A stretch of DNA of 64,000 nt from an uncultured Fodinibius sp. (GTDB taxonomy: Bacteria > Bacteroidota > Rhodothermia > Balneolales > Balneolaceae): NCBI GenBank assembly GCA_913056455.1, contig CAJXMJ010000002.1, forward strand, positions 849,665 to 913,664, given 5' to 3'. Made by a program: the position numbers and the translations under genes. Positions 8,108 through 16,573 of this stretch are shown in pieces (position 1 is the stretch's first letter; every line of letters starts with the position of its first letter). The notes under the pieces are model-generated. The model ran no database searches, was not told the origin of the DNA, and worked only from the letters and a program-made list of their open reading frames with translations.

Positions 8108-9010
8108 TCAGTTCATTTTTGCTTTTGTTTCCATCAACAATTCTTCGATTTCGTCTTTTCTGATATTATAGTGCTCATTGCAGTAATGGCATACGAGTTC
8201 TTGTCCCTCGTCGCTAATTTCCTTCAGATCTTCGTAACCAAGCATTGCGAGGGCATCTTTGAAACGTTTGCGGGTACAGCGACAGAAAAAGTCTACTGGT
8301 TGACGATCAAGCTCTTTTACCTCAATAGGATCCATTGCTTTTTCCATGATGTCATCAATATAGAGATCATCGGCAAGCATTTGACTGATAGAGTCAAATT
8401 GAAGCATTTTTTCCTGGAGTTGCTCTATGACGCCTTCCGGCGCATCCGGCATGCGTTGGATCATCAAGCCACCTGCTTCAGTGATTTCGCCGTTTTCGTC
8501 GATTCCGACATCAAGCAAAATGGCCGAGGGTATCTGTTCTGATTGTACCATATAATAGGCCAGATCATCTGTAATATTACCGTTGATGAGCTCAATGCTG
8601 CTGTTCCGGGGTTCTGCTTCGTTGTACAGCGTTTTGCTTACAGTCATAACGCCTACTCCTAACCCTTCACCAATATTGGTATCGCCATCATAATTGATTT
8701 CTGCTTGGGGATTTTGAACATAGCCCCGAACTTCGCCTACACGATTAGCTTCGGCAACGAGTAGTTTTACAGGACCTTGTCCTTCTACTCGCATTTTAAT
8801 GCGTTCTTCGCCTTTTAATTCTGATGCCATGAGCATAGTACCGGTAAGGGCACGCCCGAGTAAAACAGTATTTAGCAAAGATAGCCCATGTTTTTTTCGG
8901 GCCGCTTTAACCACATCCGTAGTTTTGACTACCGATATTTTAAGGGTTCCGTCCTTTGCAATGCCTTTTATAAGGCGATCTTTCGTAACAAAATCTTCTT
9001 TTGAAATCAT
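8108..9010 (-). CDS. hslO: Redox-regulated chaperone Hsp33
   Basis: Hsp33 is a cytosolic holdase activated when its zinc-bound cysteines are oxidised to disulfides by peroxide, hypochlorite or heat. The four zinc ligands are present near the C-terminus as CxC (C243, C245 in FFCRCTRKRF) and CxxC (C274, C277 in LVCHYCNEHY). The length of 300 residues is typical. The N-terminal client-binding region is well conserved (HGLSLLNTVLLGRALTGTM). It is a single-gene transcript, bounded by a terminator downstream and the terminator of the dehydrogenase gene upstream. Confidence 0.95.
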   Translation of the reverse strand: MISKEDFVTKDRLIKGIAKDGTLKISVVKTTDVVKAARKKHGLSLLNTVLLGRALTGTMLMASELKGEERIKMRVEGQGPVKLLVAEANRVGEVRGYVQNPQAEINYDGDTNIGEGLGVGVMTVSKTLYNEAEPRNSSIELINGNITDDLAYYMVQSEQIPSAILLDVGIDENGEITEAGGLMIQRMPDAPEGVIEQLQEKMLQFDSISQMLADDLYIDDIMEKAMDPIEVKELDRQPVDFFCRCTRKRFKDALAMLGYEDLKEISDEGQELVCHYCNEHYNIRKDEIEELLMETKAKMN

Positions 9011-9047
9011 AACCGTCTAAATTTTTACCTGATTGATCAAGGTATAA

Positions 9048-9085
9048 CAAAAAAGGCGGCCCAAAGATTTGAGCCGCCTTAATAT
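9048..9085 (-). terminator. Intrinsic terminator after the leucine-type dehydrogenase gene
   Basis: Stem AAGGCGGC/GCCGCCTT (9053-9060 with 9073-9080) with a 12-base loop is followed by six T on the minus strand, 20 bases past the dehydrogenase stop. Confidence 0.87.
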
Positions 9086-9104
9086 AAGATTTTAAATATT
9101 GGTT

Positions 9105-10277
9105 CTACAGGTTGGCATGTTTGTAAAGATCGCCAATGTGACCTGTAAAACTACTCTGAGAAGTATATATATTGTGGATTTTGCCTACATTGCCCATACG
9201 CTGTTCGGCAAGAATATTTGAGGCTGTAAAGGTTGGGGTGTCATTTTCCTCCGAATAATTCAGGATATCCAGAATGGTATCATAAATTTTTTCTGCCTGA
9301 CCGTGAGCTCGTTCCTCGTTATATCCTTCAAGTTCGCTGGCAACGTTGATGAGTCCGCCGGCATTGATCACATAATCTGGAGCATACAAGATGCCTTTAT
9401 CCAACAACATTTGCCCGTGCTTATCTTCTTCATCAAGTACGTTATTTGCAGCACCGGCAATAATATCGCAATTGAACTGATCCATGGTATCGTCGTTGAT
9501 AATACCGCCAAGAGCACAGGGACTAAAGATGTCAACATCTAAGCCGTAAATATCATCCGGATCAACAACTTCAGCACCTACTTTATCGGCAAGAGCATTT
9601 ACTTTGTCTTCATAGATGTCGCAGATAAATAGTTCAGCTCCTTCTTTTTCCAGGAATTCAGCAAGGTAAGTGCTGACGTGACCGGCTCCCTGAATCGAAA
9701 TCCGTTTGCCTTCCAGCGAATCCGATCCGTAAGCTTTTTTGGCGCAGGCTTTCATTCCCTGATATACGCCATAAGCAGTCACGGGTGATGGGTCGCCGCT
9801 ACCGCCAATTGCTTTTGGTAAACCGGTTACATATTTGGTTTCCATGCGAACCCATTCCATTGCTTGAACATCCGTACCCACGTCTTCAGCGGTAATATAA
9901 CGTCCGCCAAGGCTGTCAACATAACGACCAAAAGCACGAAATAAGGCTTCACTTTTTTCTTTACGGGGATCACCAATAATTACGGCTTTGCCACCGCCAA
10001 GATTAAGTCCAGAAATGGCTGCTTTGTAGGTCATTCCGCGAGATAATCGAAGCACGTCGCGAATGGCTTCTTGTTCATTATTATAGGGCCACATACGTAC
10101 GCCACCCAATGCCGGTCCCAAGGTTGTGTCATGAACTGCTAAAATAGCTTTTAGTCCCATCGTGGGTTCCGAACAGACGACAATTTGTTCATGCTCGTAG
10201 TTTTGTAGCTTGTCGAACAGTGGAAAGTCCTCACTTAGGTCGGCAGCTGTGTTTTTTTCTAAAGTTGTTGATTCCAT
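9105..10277 (-). CDS. Leucine/valine-type amino acid dehydrogenase (Glu/Leu/Phe/Val family)
   Basis: This NAD-dependent oxidative deaminase most resembles leucine dehydrogenase, which converts branched-chain amino acids to 2-oxoacids and ammonia in the cytoplasm. The N-terminal domain has DTTLGPALGGVRMWPY, substrate lysine K85 and the catalytic GGGK segment (94-97). The C-terminal Rossmann fold shows IQGAGHVSTYLAEFLE. EDVGTDVQAMEW and INAGGLINVASE are further family blocks. The first 25 residues are an extra N-terminal segment compared with the usual 365-residue enzyme. Leucine versus valine or phenylalanine preference cannot be read from the sequence with confidence. It is a single-gene transcript ending at the terminator near 9053. 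Confidence 0.88.
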   Translation of the reverse strand: MESTTLEKNTAADLSEDFPLFDKLQNYEHEQIVVCSEPTMGLKAILAVHDTTLGPALGGVRMWPYNNEQEAIRDVLRLSRGMTYKAAISGLNLGGGKAVIIGDPRKEKSEALFRAFGRYVDSLGGRYITAEDVGTDVQAMEWVRMETKYVTGLPKAIGGSGDPSPVTAYGVYQGMKACAKKAYGSDSLEGKRISIQGAGHVSTYLAEFLEKEGAELFICDIYEDKVNALADKVGAEVVDPDDIYGLDVDIFSPCALGGIINDDTMDQFNCDIIAGAANNVLDEEDKHGQMLLDKGILYAPDYVINAGGLINVASELEGYNEERAHGQAEKIYDTILDILNYSEENDTPTFTASNILAEQRMGNVGKIHNIYTSQSSFTGHIGDLYKHANL

Positions 10278-10663
10278 GATTATATGGTTTAAATCATTAA
10301 AACTATTGTTCTAAAATCAGTTGTTTTGAAAACCCCAATAGCACAAATTTCTGGTTTCAGTATATTTCTCTTATTACGGCAGTGGATTGAATGTAAGCAT
10401 TGAAATCTGAATAGTCGGTTTAAACAAAGTATTGGAAGGTACAAAAAATGGTACAAATTTAGTAGTATTTTGAGGATGATTAGGGTATCTGGCAGTCAAT
10501 AATATGTTGTAATGTGCATAGTTTTCATGATGAATTTTACTTCGGATATTGTATTTTAATTAATAATCATTGAGAACCCCTTCGTTTTATGGAAGGGCAG
10601 TATGGCTATTCGGTTTGATCGCCGGTACGCTGTTTATGACAAAAAAGAAAAAAACAGATAACT
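10278..10663. other. 386-base intergenic region between divergent genes
   Basis: This AT-rich gap separates the dehydrogenase (minus) from recJ (plus) and must hold both promoters. I found only imperfect TAnnTTTG-like matches and no palindrome or structured RNA that I would defend. A short frame starting at 10570 overlaps recJ out of frame and is not supported. Confidence 0.5.
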
Positions 10664-12373
10664 ATGTCTTTTCGCTGGGTCTTTACTACGCCAGAGAACG
10701 AAGAAGCTGTATCAGAGTTACAAGATCAGCTGGGAGTTCCTCAAAAAATAGCCCGCCTCCTAGTATTGCGGGGAGTTGATACATATGATAAAGCAGAAGC
10801 TTTTTTCCGTTCTGATTTGAGTCAACTCCATGATCCTTTTTTAATGAAGGACATGGATAAGGCTACCACCCGATTAGCAGAAGCAATCCGTAACAGAGAG
10901 CGAATTCTTATCTATGGAGATTACGATGTAGACGGTACCACTTCTACAGCTATCTTATATATTTTTCTTAAAGAGTTTGGCGTTGATGTAGATTTCTATA
11001 TTCCTCATCGTTTTAAGGAGGGGTACGGAATCAATCAGGATGGTATACAGTATGCTATTGATAACAACGTTGAACTGATGGTTTCAGTGGATTGCGGAAT
11101 AACAGCTGTTGAAGAAACAGAGCAGGCCAAGGAGCAGGGTATCGATGTTATTATTTGTGATCATCACAATGTAGCTGATATTATTCCTGATGCGGTGGCA
11201 GTGCTCGATCCCAAGCGCAACGACTGTAACTACCCTTTTGATGGACTTTCAGGGGCTGGTGTTGGATTTAAGCTGATACAGGGTACGATAAAAAAACTTG
11301 GCTTGGCAGATCGCATTGCCTTTAAGTTATTGGATTTGGTAGCTATTTCTATCGCCTCGGATATTGTTCCTATTGAGGATGAAAATCGAATATTGATGCG
11401 CGAAGGACTTAAGCGTATTAACTCAGAGCCTCGCATAGGTATTAAGGCATTGCTGGATCTTATAAATTTAAGTGTCGGGTCAATTTCGACATCTAATATT
11501 GTATTTTCTATAGGTCCGAGAATAAATGCCGCCGGTCGCATGGGAGATGCGACTAAAGCGGTGCAACTTCTTATTTCTGATACCCCTGCGGAAGCCAAGT
11601 CGAGGGCTCATGAGTTGGAAAGCATTAATGTAGCTCGGCGGGACAAAGATTCAGAAACCATGGAAGAAGCCAAAGCCATGGTTGACAAAAATTATAACTT
11701 GGAGAAGATCTCATCAATGGTGTTACACCAGCCCGACTGGCACTTGGGGGTGATCGGAATTGTAGCATCTCGATTGGTGGATACTTATGGCCGTCCAGCG
11801 GTGATGTTGAGCACGGTGGATGGAAAAATTAAGGGCTCGGCGCGAAGTATCGATGGGTTTAATATTTACGAGGCGTTTAAGGAATGTGAAGATCTACTTG
11901 AACAGTTTGGCGGCCACGAATATGCTGCTGGATTGACAATTGCCAAGGAAAATCTCGAAGAGTTTCGCCAACGCATTAATGATATTGCCGCAGAACGACT
12001 TTCCGATGAGGATTTTAAACCCGAGCTAAAAATTGATTGTGAACTCGACCTCAGCAATGTGAATATGCGCTTTTGGAAGCTGTTAAGCCAGTTTGAGCCA
12101 TTTGGCCCTGGGAACTTGCGTCCCATTTTTGTCAGTCGCGATGTTGAAGTGGTAGGGGTGCCAACAATTGTGGGTAAGGGGCATCTTAAGATGAAGGTTA
12201 AGCAAAACGGTTCCGGTGCCTTTGATGTCATTGGATTTAACATGCACGAGTATCTGCCTGTAATTCGAAACGGAGATGACAACCAGCTGAATATTGCGTA
12301 CTCGCTGGAGGAAAATGAATGGAATGGTCGTCGTACATTACAAATACGTTTGCGGGATGTTGAAGTAGAGTAA
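10664..12373 (+). CDS. recJ: Single-stranded-DNA 5'-3' exonuclease RecJ
   Basis: RecJ degrades single-stranded DNA from the 5' end in recombination, mismatch repair and restart of stalled forks. The DHH-family motifs are in order: GDYDVDGTTS (86-91 for DYDVDG), SVDCGIT, DHHN (166-169), and GAGVGFKL. The DHHA1 nucleic-acid-binding part follows (GRMGDATKAV and SARSIDGFN), then FGGHEYAAG and a C-terminal OB-like region. The length of 569 residues is typical. The ATG at 10664 leaves a normal N-terminus. tRNA-Phe follows after 77 bases but has its own promoter. Confidence 0.96.
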   Translation: MSFRWVFTTPENEEAVSELQDQLGVPQKIARLLVLRGVDTYDKAEAFFRSDLSQLHDPFLMKDMDKATTRLAEAIRNRERILIYGDYDVDGTTSTAILYIFLKEFGVDVDFYIPHRFKEGYGINQDGIQYAIDNNVELMVSVDCGITAVEETEQAKEQGIDVIICDHHNVADIIPDAVAVLDPKRNDCNYPFDGLSGAGVGFKLIQGTIKKLGLADRIAFKLLDLVAISIASDIVPIEDENRILMREGLKRINSEPRIGIKALLDLINLSVGSISTSNIVFSIGPRINAAGRMGDATKAVQLLISDTPAEAKSRAHELESINVARRDKDSETMEEAKAMVDKNYNLEKISSMVLHQPDWHLGVIGIVASRLVDTYGRPAVMLSTVDGKIKGSARSIDGFNIYEAFKECEDLLEQFGGHEYAAGLTIAKENLEEFRQRINDIAAERLSDEDFKPELKIDCELDLSNVNMRFWKLLSQFEPFGPGNLRPIFVSRDVEVVGVPTIVGKGHLKMKVKQNGSGAFDVIGFNMHEYLPVIRNGDDNQLNIAYSLEENEWNGRRTLQIRLRDVEVE

Positions 12374-12401
12374 AAAATGGCAGAAAATCCCGGATATCCT
12401 C

Positions 12402-12432
12402 TTTGTATAAAGTTCAAAAGATTTTATATTTG
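12402..12432 (+). promoter_or_regulatory. Bacteroidota-type promoter for tRNA-Phe
   Basis: TTTG (12402-12405), exactly 19 bases, then TATATTTG (12425-12432). This is a full match to the -33 TTTG / -7 TAnnTTTG consensus known from Bacteroides and Flavobacterium primary sigma factors. The tRNA begins 18 bases after the -7 box. The position right before a stable RNA gene makes this the best-supported promoter in the window. Confidence 0.8.
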
Positions 12433-12450
12433 GCAACTCTTATTCGAGTT

Positions 12451-12523
12451 GGGACTGTAGCTCAGTAGGTAGAGCACGCGACTGAAAATCGCGGTGTCGG
12501 CGGTTCGATTCCGCCCGGTCCCA
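12451..12523 (+). tRNA. tRNA-Phe (anticodon GAA)
   Basis: The cloverleaf is complete in 73 nt. The acceptor stem is GGGACTG with CGGTCCC (one T-G pair), followed by the D-arm and an anticodon stem CGCGA/TCGCG with loop CTGAAAA, giving anticodon GAA at 34-36. The T-arm GGCGG-TTCGATT-CCGCC and discriminator A close the structure. The CCA end is not encoded (ACGC follows), so it must be added by the CCA-adding enzyme. It has its own promoter and terminator. Confidence 0.97.
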
Positions 12524-12526
12524 CGC

Positions 12527-12568
12527 AAAGCCCTGTATTCTTGGTTCAAGGATGCAGGGCTTTTTGTT
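12527..12568 (+). terminator. Strong intrinsic terminator after tRNA-Phe
   Basis: AAAGCCCTG pairs with CAGGGCTTT, and the stem continues with wobble pairs (TATTCTTG with CAAGGATG) around a GTT loop, about 17 bp in all. Five T follow. It lies 3 bases behind the tRNA. Confidence 0.92.
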
Positions 12569-12730
12569 TTTACCCCACCAAATAGTTGAAGACATATTAT
12601 ATTGGCAAAGCGAAGGGCTGATAAAAACCGTTAGAATAAATTTGGCATTTACTGCTTGTAAGATTAAAAAAAATTAATTAGCTTATATTAAAGAAATTTA
12701 ATATTCGTTAGAGCTTTTTTAAGTTATAAG

Positions 12731-12747
12731 GAGAAATTAGGAATTAG
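12731..12747. repeat. AT-rich GAATTAGGAATTA-type element before the CheY-like gene
   Basis: GAGAAATTAGGAATTAG ends just before the start codon at 12749. Related stretches occur at 19464-19474, at 19508-19518 (inverted) and around 21696-21720 (inverted), each in an intergenic region close to a start codon. This looks like a degenerate, dispersed intergenic repeat rather than a ribosome binding site; function unknown. Confidence 0.4.
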
Positions 12748-12748
12748 T

Positions 12749-13171
12749 ATGAAAGACGGTCAAAAGGGTAGAGTACTTATTGTGGAGGATGATATGTTGC
12801 TTTCAATGGTTGAAGAGCGACTTATCAAACGGTTGGGCTTTGAAGTGATTGGCAAAGTTACAAAGGGAGCTGATGCAATTGAAAAGGAGGAAGAGCTTAA
12901 TCCCGATATCATTGTGATGGATATTTCGCTGAAGGGAGATATGGATGGTATTGAGGCAATGGAAGCTATTCGTGAAAATTCAGATGTCCCTGTTATTTAT
13001 TTATCCGGCAGTGGGGATCGCTATTCGTTAGAACGGGCAAAGAAAACAGGATTTACCGATTTCTTAACAAAACCTGTTACTGGTGGTGATTTAAAAGAAC
13101 CGCTCTATGCTGCAATGAATAGTCATAAAGAACAGTCAGAAAATAACAGCCAGGTATTGAAGTCTGCTTAA
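12749..13171 (+). CDS. Single-domain response regulator (CheY-like receiver)
   Basis: The protein is a lone receiver domain of 140 residues with no output domain. It has the acidic pair D14/D15 (VEDD), the phosphoacceptor D58 (IIVMDIS), the switch serine S86 (YLSGSG) and the invariant K108 (FLTKPV). Such proteins work as phosphate relays, or bind and regulate a kinase or other partner. The partner is not adjacent. The gene overlaps the stop of the convergent acuI gene by 4 bases (shared TTAA), so no terminator lies between them. Confidence 0.9.
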   Translation: MKDGQKGRVLIVEDDMLLSMVEERLIKRLGFEVIGKVTKGADAIEKEEELNPDIIVMDISLKGDMDGIEAMEAIRENSDVPVIYLSGSGDRYSLERAKKTGFTDFLTKPVTGGDLKEPLYAAMNSHKEQSENNSQVLKSA

Positions 13172-14163
13172 TCAGTAAGATTGACAAGTATCCTGCCTAC
13201 TTGCTGACCTTTCAGAATCCGATCGATTTCATTGTCCAGTTCTTGTAAAGAACATTCTCTGCTTAATTGCTCTAAGTTTTCTGGTTTCCATTCTCCCGCT
13301 AATTTCTCCCATAATTTCCTTCGCAATTCCATTTCGCAATTTCCGCTGTCCATTCCTGCCAAATGAACTCCGCGTAAGATAAACGGATAAACATTGGTAT
13401 GAAGTTCATGCCCCAATACATTGCCGCAGCAGGCAACGGTGCCGTTGTGTTGGGTTTCACGTAACGTAGTGTCTAACATGATGCCGCCTACGGTATCGAT
13501 AGCTCCGGCCCACTTGCTGCTAAGCAGAGGGCGAGAGGTTTCATCCTGTACCTCATCTCGATGGATTACTTTTGAGGCCCCCATATCATGCAAAAAAGTT
13601 TTTTGATCCATTTTTCCAGTGGCGGCAGTAATCTTATATCCCAGTTTAGACAAAATGGCAATAGCCATGATGCCTACTCCACCGGTAGCGCCAGTTACCA
13701 AAATGTCGCCGCTGTCTGGATTAACATTATTGTGTTGCAGGTGATGTACGCCGATAGCAGCGGTAAAGCCGGCAGTGCCTATGATCATGCTTTCACGGAG
13801 CGATAACTGTTTTGGCAGGCGGACAATCCAGTCTGCGGGTACTCGAATATATTGACCGAATCCGCCCAACATATTTTGTCCCAGATCGTAGCCGGTGATA
13901 ATTACTTCATCACCGATTGAAAATTGAGAGTTACTACTTTCTGCAACTGTACCTGCTGCATCGATCCCGGGAATATGCGGATAGTTTTTCGTAACTCCTT
14001 TATTCCCTGTTGCAGAAAGTGCATCTTTGTAATTTAGGGATGAGTATTGAACTTCAACTAATACTTCGTGATCGGGTAGTTTCTCTGTGCTCCACTCCCT
14101 GACAGCGCGTTGAAATGAACCATCAGATTGTTCTTCAACGACCAACGCTTTAAATGTATTCAT
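13168..14163 (-). CDS. acuI: Acrylyl-CoA reductase / YhdH-type quinone oxidoreductase (MDR superfamily)
   Basis: This zinc-free medium-chain dehydrogenase/reductase uses NADPH. The YhdH/AcuI group reduces acrylyl-CoA to propionyl-CoA and detoxifies acrylate formed from DMSP or 3-hydroxypropionate. The family start FKALVVEEQSDG, the substrate-domain block SSLNYKDALSATGN, the cofactor loop VTGATGGVGIMAI and AIDTVGG are present. It is the last gene of a minus-strand operon: its ATG overlaps the aldehyde dehydrogenase stop (ATGA), which indicates translational coupling. The acrylyl-CoA assignment rests on family resemblance; a general enone or quinone reductase is the alternative. Confidence 0.85.
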   Translation of the reverse strand: MNTFKALVVEEQSDGSFQRAVREWSTEKLPDHEVLVEVQYSSLNYKDALSATGNKGVTKNYPHIPGIDAAGTVAESSNSQFSIGDEVIITGYDLGQNMLGGFGQYIRVPADWIVRLPKQLSLRESMIIGTAGFTAAIGVHHLQHNNVNPDSGDILVTGATGGVGIMAIAILSKLGYKITAATGKMDQKTFLHDMGASKVIHRDEVQDETSRPLLSSKWAGAIDTVGGIMLDTTLRETQHNGTVACCGNVLGHELHTNVYPFILRGVHLAGMDSGNCEMELRRKLWEKLAGEWKPENLEQLSRECSLQELDNEIDRILKGQQVGRILVNLTD

Positions 14164-15527
14164 AAGAATTTAGTAAGCTTTTTTAACCACTTTAGTTTTC
14201 CTTTATAGGGTGGGTATCGCAATGAAATATCCAGCCAGTTACCTTTCTTCATGATGCTTTTTGGATGAGTAAAAGTATCAAAACTTGTTTTTCCATGATA
14301 CACTCCAAAGCCGCTGTTGCCAATTCCACCGAAAGGAAGATTGATATTTCCAAGGTATGCAACAGTATCATTGATGCAGCCCCCGCCGAATTGGAGCTTG
14401 TTCATAACTTTCTTCTGATTGTTGGTATCAGTAGAGAAAAGATAAAGCGCCAGTGGCTTTGATTTTTTTTGCAGTAACGAAATGATTCCATCTAACTCAC
14501 TAAATGACAAAATAGGAAGAATGGGACCAAATATTTCTCCCCGCATTACAGCGTCATCCCAGTTAACCTCGGTCATTATAGTAGGTTCTATATATCGCCT
14601 CTTGGAGTTGGTATCGCCGCCGAAGAAAACTTTGTCATGGTCAATGAGATTAGTAAGTCTGTTAAAATGTTTGTCATTGATGATGCGTGCATAATCTTTG
14701 CTTTGACTGGGATCATCTCCATAAAAGGAGCGAATTTCTTGTTGGATGAGACGACAGAGTTGCTTGTGCTGAGAGGTGTGGACATATACATAATCGGGGC
14801 TCACACAGGTTTGGCCGGCATTGATAAATTTGCCCCAGGCAATGCGCTTGGCCGCGAGCGATAAATCAGCAGATTGGTCTACAATGGTGGGAGATTTCCC
14901 GCCCAGTTCAAGTGTAAGAGGCGTAAGTTGTTCAGCTGCTGATTTCATAATAATTTTCCCAACATGTGTACTCCCAGTAAAAAAGATATAATCCAATGGC
15001 TTGGAAAGGAGTGATTGCGTTGTTTCTGCATCACCTTCCTCCACATACAAGAAACCGGAATCAAAATTACGGTTGATTAATGTTGCAAGAAGTCCGGAGG
15101 TGTGCGGTGCGTGCTCGGATGGTTTAAGAATAACGGTATTACCGGCAGCAATAGCACCTATAGCTGGATTAAGCGCCAGCTGTACGGGGTAGTTCCAGGG
15201 AGCAATGACGAGCGTAACGCCATAGGGTTGGGGCTTTATATAGCTCCTTGAAGGAAAGTTGATAAGAGAACTTTGTGCCTTTTTTGTTTTGGCCCACCGA
15301 TCTATGTTTGCAAGCAGGTGGTCTATTTCTTGGTAGAGAACAAAAAGCTCCGTTGCATGGGATTCAAACGGTGGTTTTTGAAAATCTTCATCAAGGGCTT
15401 CATAAATTTCCTGCTCATGGTTTTGTAAGATATTCTTCAATTTCTGTAGCTGTTCCTTCCGGAAAGATATATCCAGCGTTTTTCCAGAATTGAAGAATTG
15501 ATGCTGCTTTTTTACAACCTGTTCCAT
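14160..15527 (-). CDS. Aldehyde dehydrogenase, ALDH3/fatty-aldehyde type
   Basis: It oxidises aldehydes to acids with NAD(P). The catalytic cysteine is C241 (NAGQTCVSPDYV) and the general base E207 (LELGGKSP). APWNYPVQLALNP and ILKPSEHAP are the usual cofactor-binding blocks. The length of 455 residues and the short N-terminus match class 3 ALDHs such as AlkH, YwdH or CALDH, which act on medium- and long-chain aldehydes and lack the N-terminal extension of tetrameric ALDHs. The basic, amphipathic C-terminus (KLKWLKKLTKFL) could bind membrane. It lies between an SDR and AcuI in one operon, with stop-start overlap downstream. Confidence 0.92.
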   Translation of the reverse strand: MEQVVKKQHQFFNSGKTLDISFRKEQLQKLKNILQNHEQEIYEALDEDFQKPPFESHATELFVLYQEIDHLLANIDRWAKTKKAQSSLINFPSRSYIKPQPYGVTLVIAPWNYPVQLALNPAIGAIAAGNTVILKPSEHAPHTSGLLATLINRNFDSGFLYVEEGDAETTQSLLSKPLDYIFFTGSTHVGKIIMKSAAEQLTPLTLELGGKSPTIVDQSADLSLAAKRIAWGKFINAGQTCVSPDYVYVHTSQHKQLCRLIQQEIRSFYGDDPSQSKDYARIINDKHFNRLTNLIDHDKVFFGGDTNSKRRYIEPTIMTEVNWDDAVMRGEIFGPILPILSFSELDGIISLLQKKSKPLALYLFSTDTNNQKKVMNKLQFGGGCINDTVAYLGNINLPFGGIGNSGFGVYHGKTSFDTFTHPKSIMKKGNWLDISLRYPPYKGKLKWLKKLTKFL

Positions 15528-15544
15528 TTTGATTAACGTTAAAT

Positions 15545-16354
15545 TTAAGTTCTTCCTTTAAACGTATCCATAGAGTGGTAAACCTGAAAAAGGCGGCCGG
15601 CTACAAAATCAAAAGCTCTGGTAGGTAATATCCCTTTTAGAAACGGTAAGATTTTGACCATAAATGGTTCCCGGAGGTGAATTTTATCCTTCTGTATAGC
15701 AGATATAATTTTTTTGGCGATATCTGCTGCATCTAACAATGGCGTAAGCAGAGGCGGACTCACGCCTTTAAAAAGACCAGTATTAATATAGCTGGGTTCT
15801 ACAGTAGTAACATTAATATTGGAATTAGATTCGAGTTCCAATCGCAGAGATTCTGACCATCCAATAACGCCCCATTTACTGCCGGCATAAACCGACATCT
15901 TGGGGTTGGCCATACGCCCGGCTGCAGAAGCAATATTAACAATATGGCCTTGGTTTTGATTAATCATGGCATCTATAAAAGCTTGAGTGGTATGCATGCT
16001 ACCCAAAAGATTTATCTTGATAAGGCGTTCGATATCACTACGACTGTGATCACTAAAATCACCTCCTACTACCGTGCCTGCGTTATTAATCAGGATATCA
16101 ATATGACGGTGTTCATCCAATATTTGTTCGGCAGTCTGATAAACTTGATCAGGGTCAGATATGTCAACGCGATAGGTAAAAACCTGTTCGGAATAATCTG
16201 AAAGTGCATTCAGGCTCTTCTCAATATTGTTTTCATCAATGTCCCAGATAATTAGTTTTTTGGCATTATGCTTTAAAGCTTCTTTGCCCATAAGAAAGCC
16301 AATGCCACCGGCCCCACCCGTTACTAAAATATGCTTGTTGTTAAAAGTACTCAT
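15545..16354 (-). CDS. Short-chain dehydrogenase/reductase (SDR), first gene of the SDR-ALDH-AcuI operon
   Basis: A classical SDR of 269 residues. It has the cofactor motif TGGAGGIG (12-19), NNAG at about 90-93, and the catalytic triad S143, Y156 and K160 (NIASAAG and YAGSK). The C-terminus (KILPFLKGILPTRAFDFV) is hydrophobic and resembles membrane-associated retinol/17-beta-hydroxysteroid-type SDRs. It probably interconverts an alcohol and an aldehyde or ketone. The ALDH starts 17 bases downstream, so the likely flow is alcohol to aldehyde to acid. The natural substrate is not visible. Confidence 0.88.
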   Translation of the reverse strand: MSTFNNKHILVTGGAGGIGFLMGKEALKHNAKKLIIWDIDENNIEKSLNALSDYSEQVFTYRVDISDPDQVYQTAEQILDEHRHIDILINNAGTVVGGDFSDHSRSDIERLIKINLLGSMHTTQAFIDAMINQNQGHIVNIASAAGRMANPKMSVYAGSKWGVIGWSESLRLELESNSNINVTTVEPSYINTGLFKGVSPPLLTPLLDAADIAKKIISAIQKDKIHLREPFMVKILPFLKGILPTRAFDFVAGRLFQVYHSMDTFKGRT

Positions 16355-16573
16355 AGACTAATCATGAAATATGTGTAGGGATCGTTTTAAATATTAACTA
16401 AGGATAACAGTTATTATCGCATATAATCTAAACTATTTGAAAAAATATTCTCATGGATAACTGAAATTCCAACATCAGATGTGTAATTAATGGTAGCTTA
16501 GCAATCATAAAAAAAAGTATTACTTTAAGGCCGATAAGTATTGGAAGTTATATTTAAATCAAACAGGCAAAAA

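Noticed and set aside
9031-9040. TTGATCAA as a further Fnr-type box
   Set aside because: The half-sites touch with no 4-base spacer and it lies between a start codon and a terminator of another gene without the second site or -7 box.
10570-10779. Short plus-strand frame just before and over the start of recJ
   Set aside because: It overlaps recJ in another frame for over 100 bases, has no homology I recognise, and recJ has a normal N-terminus at 10664.
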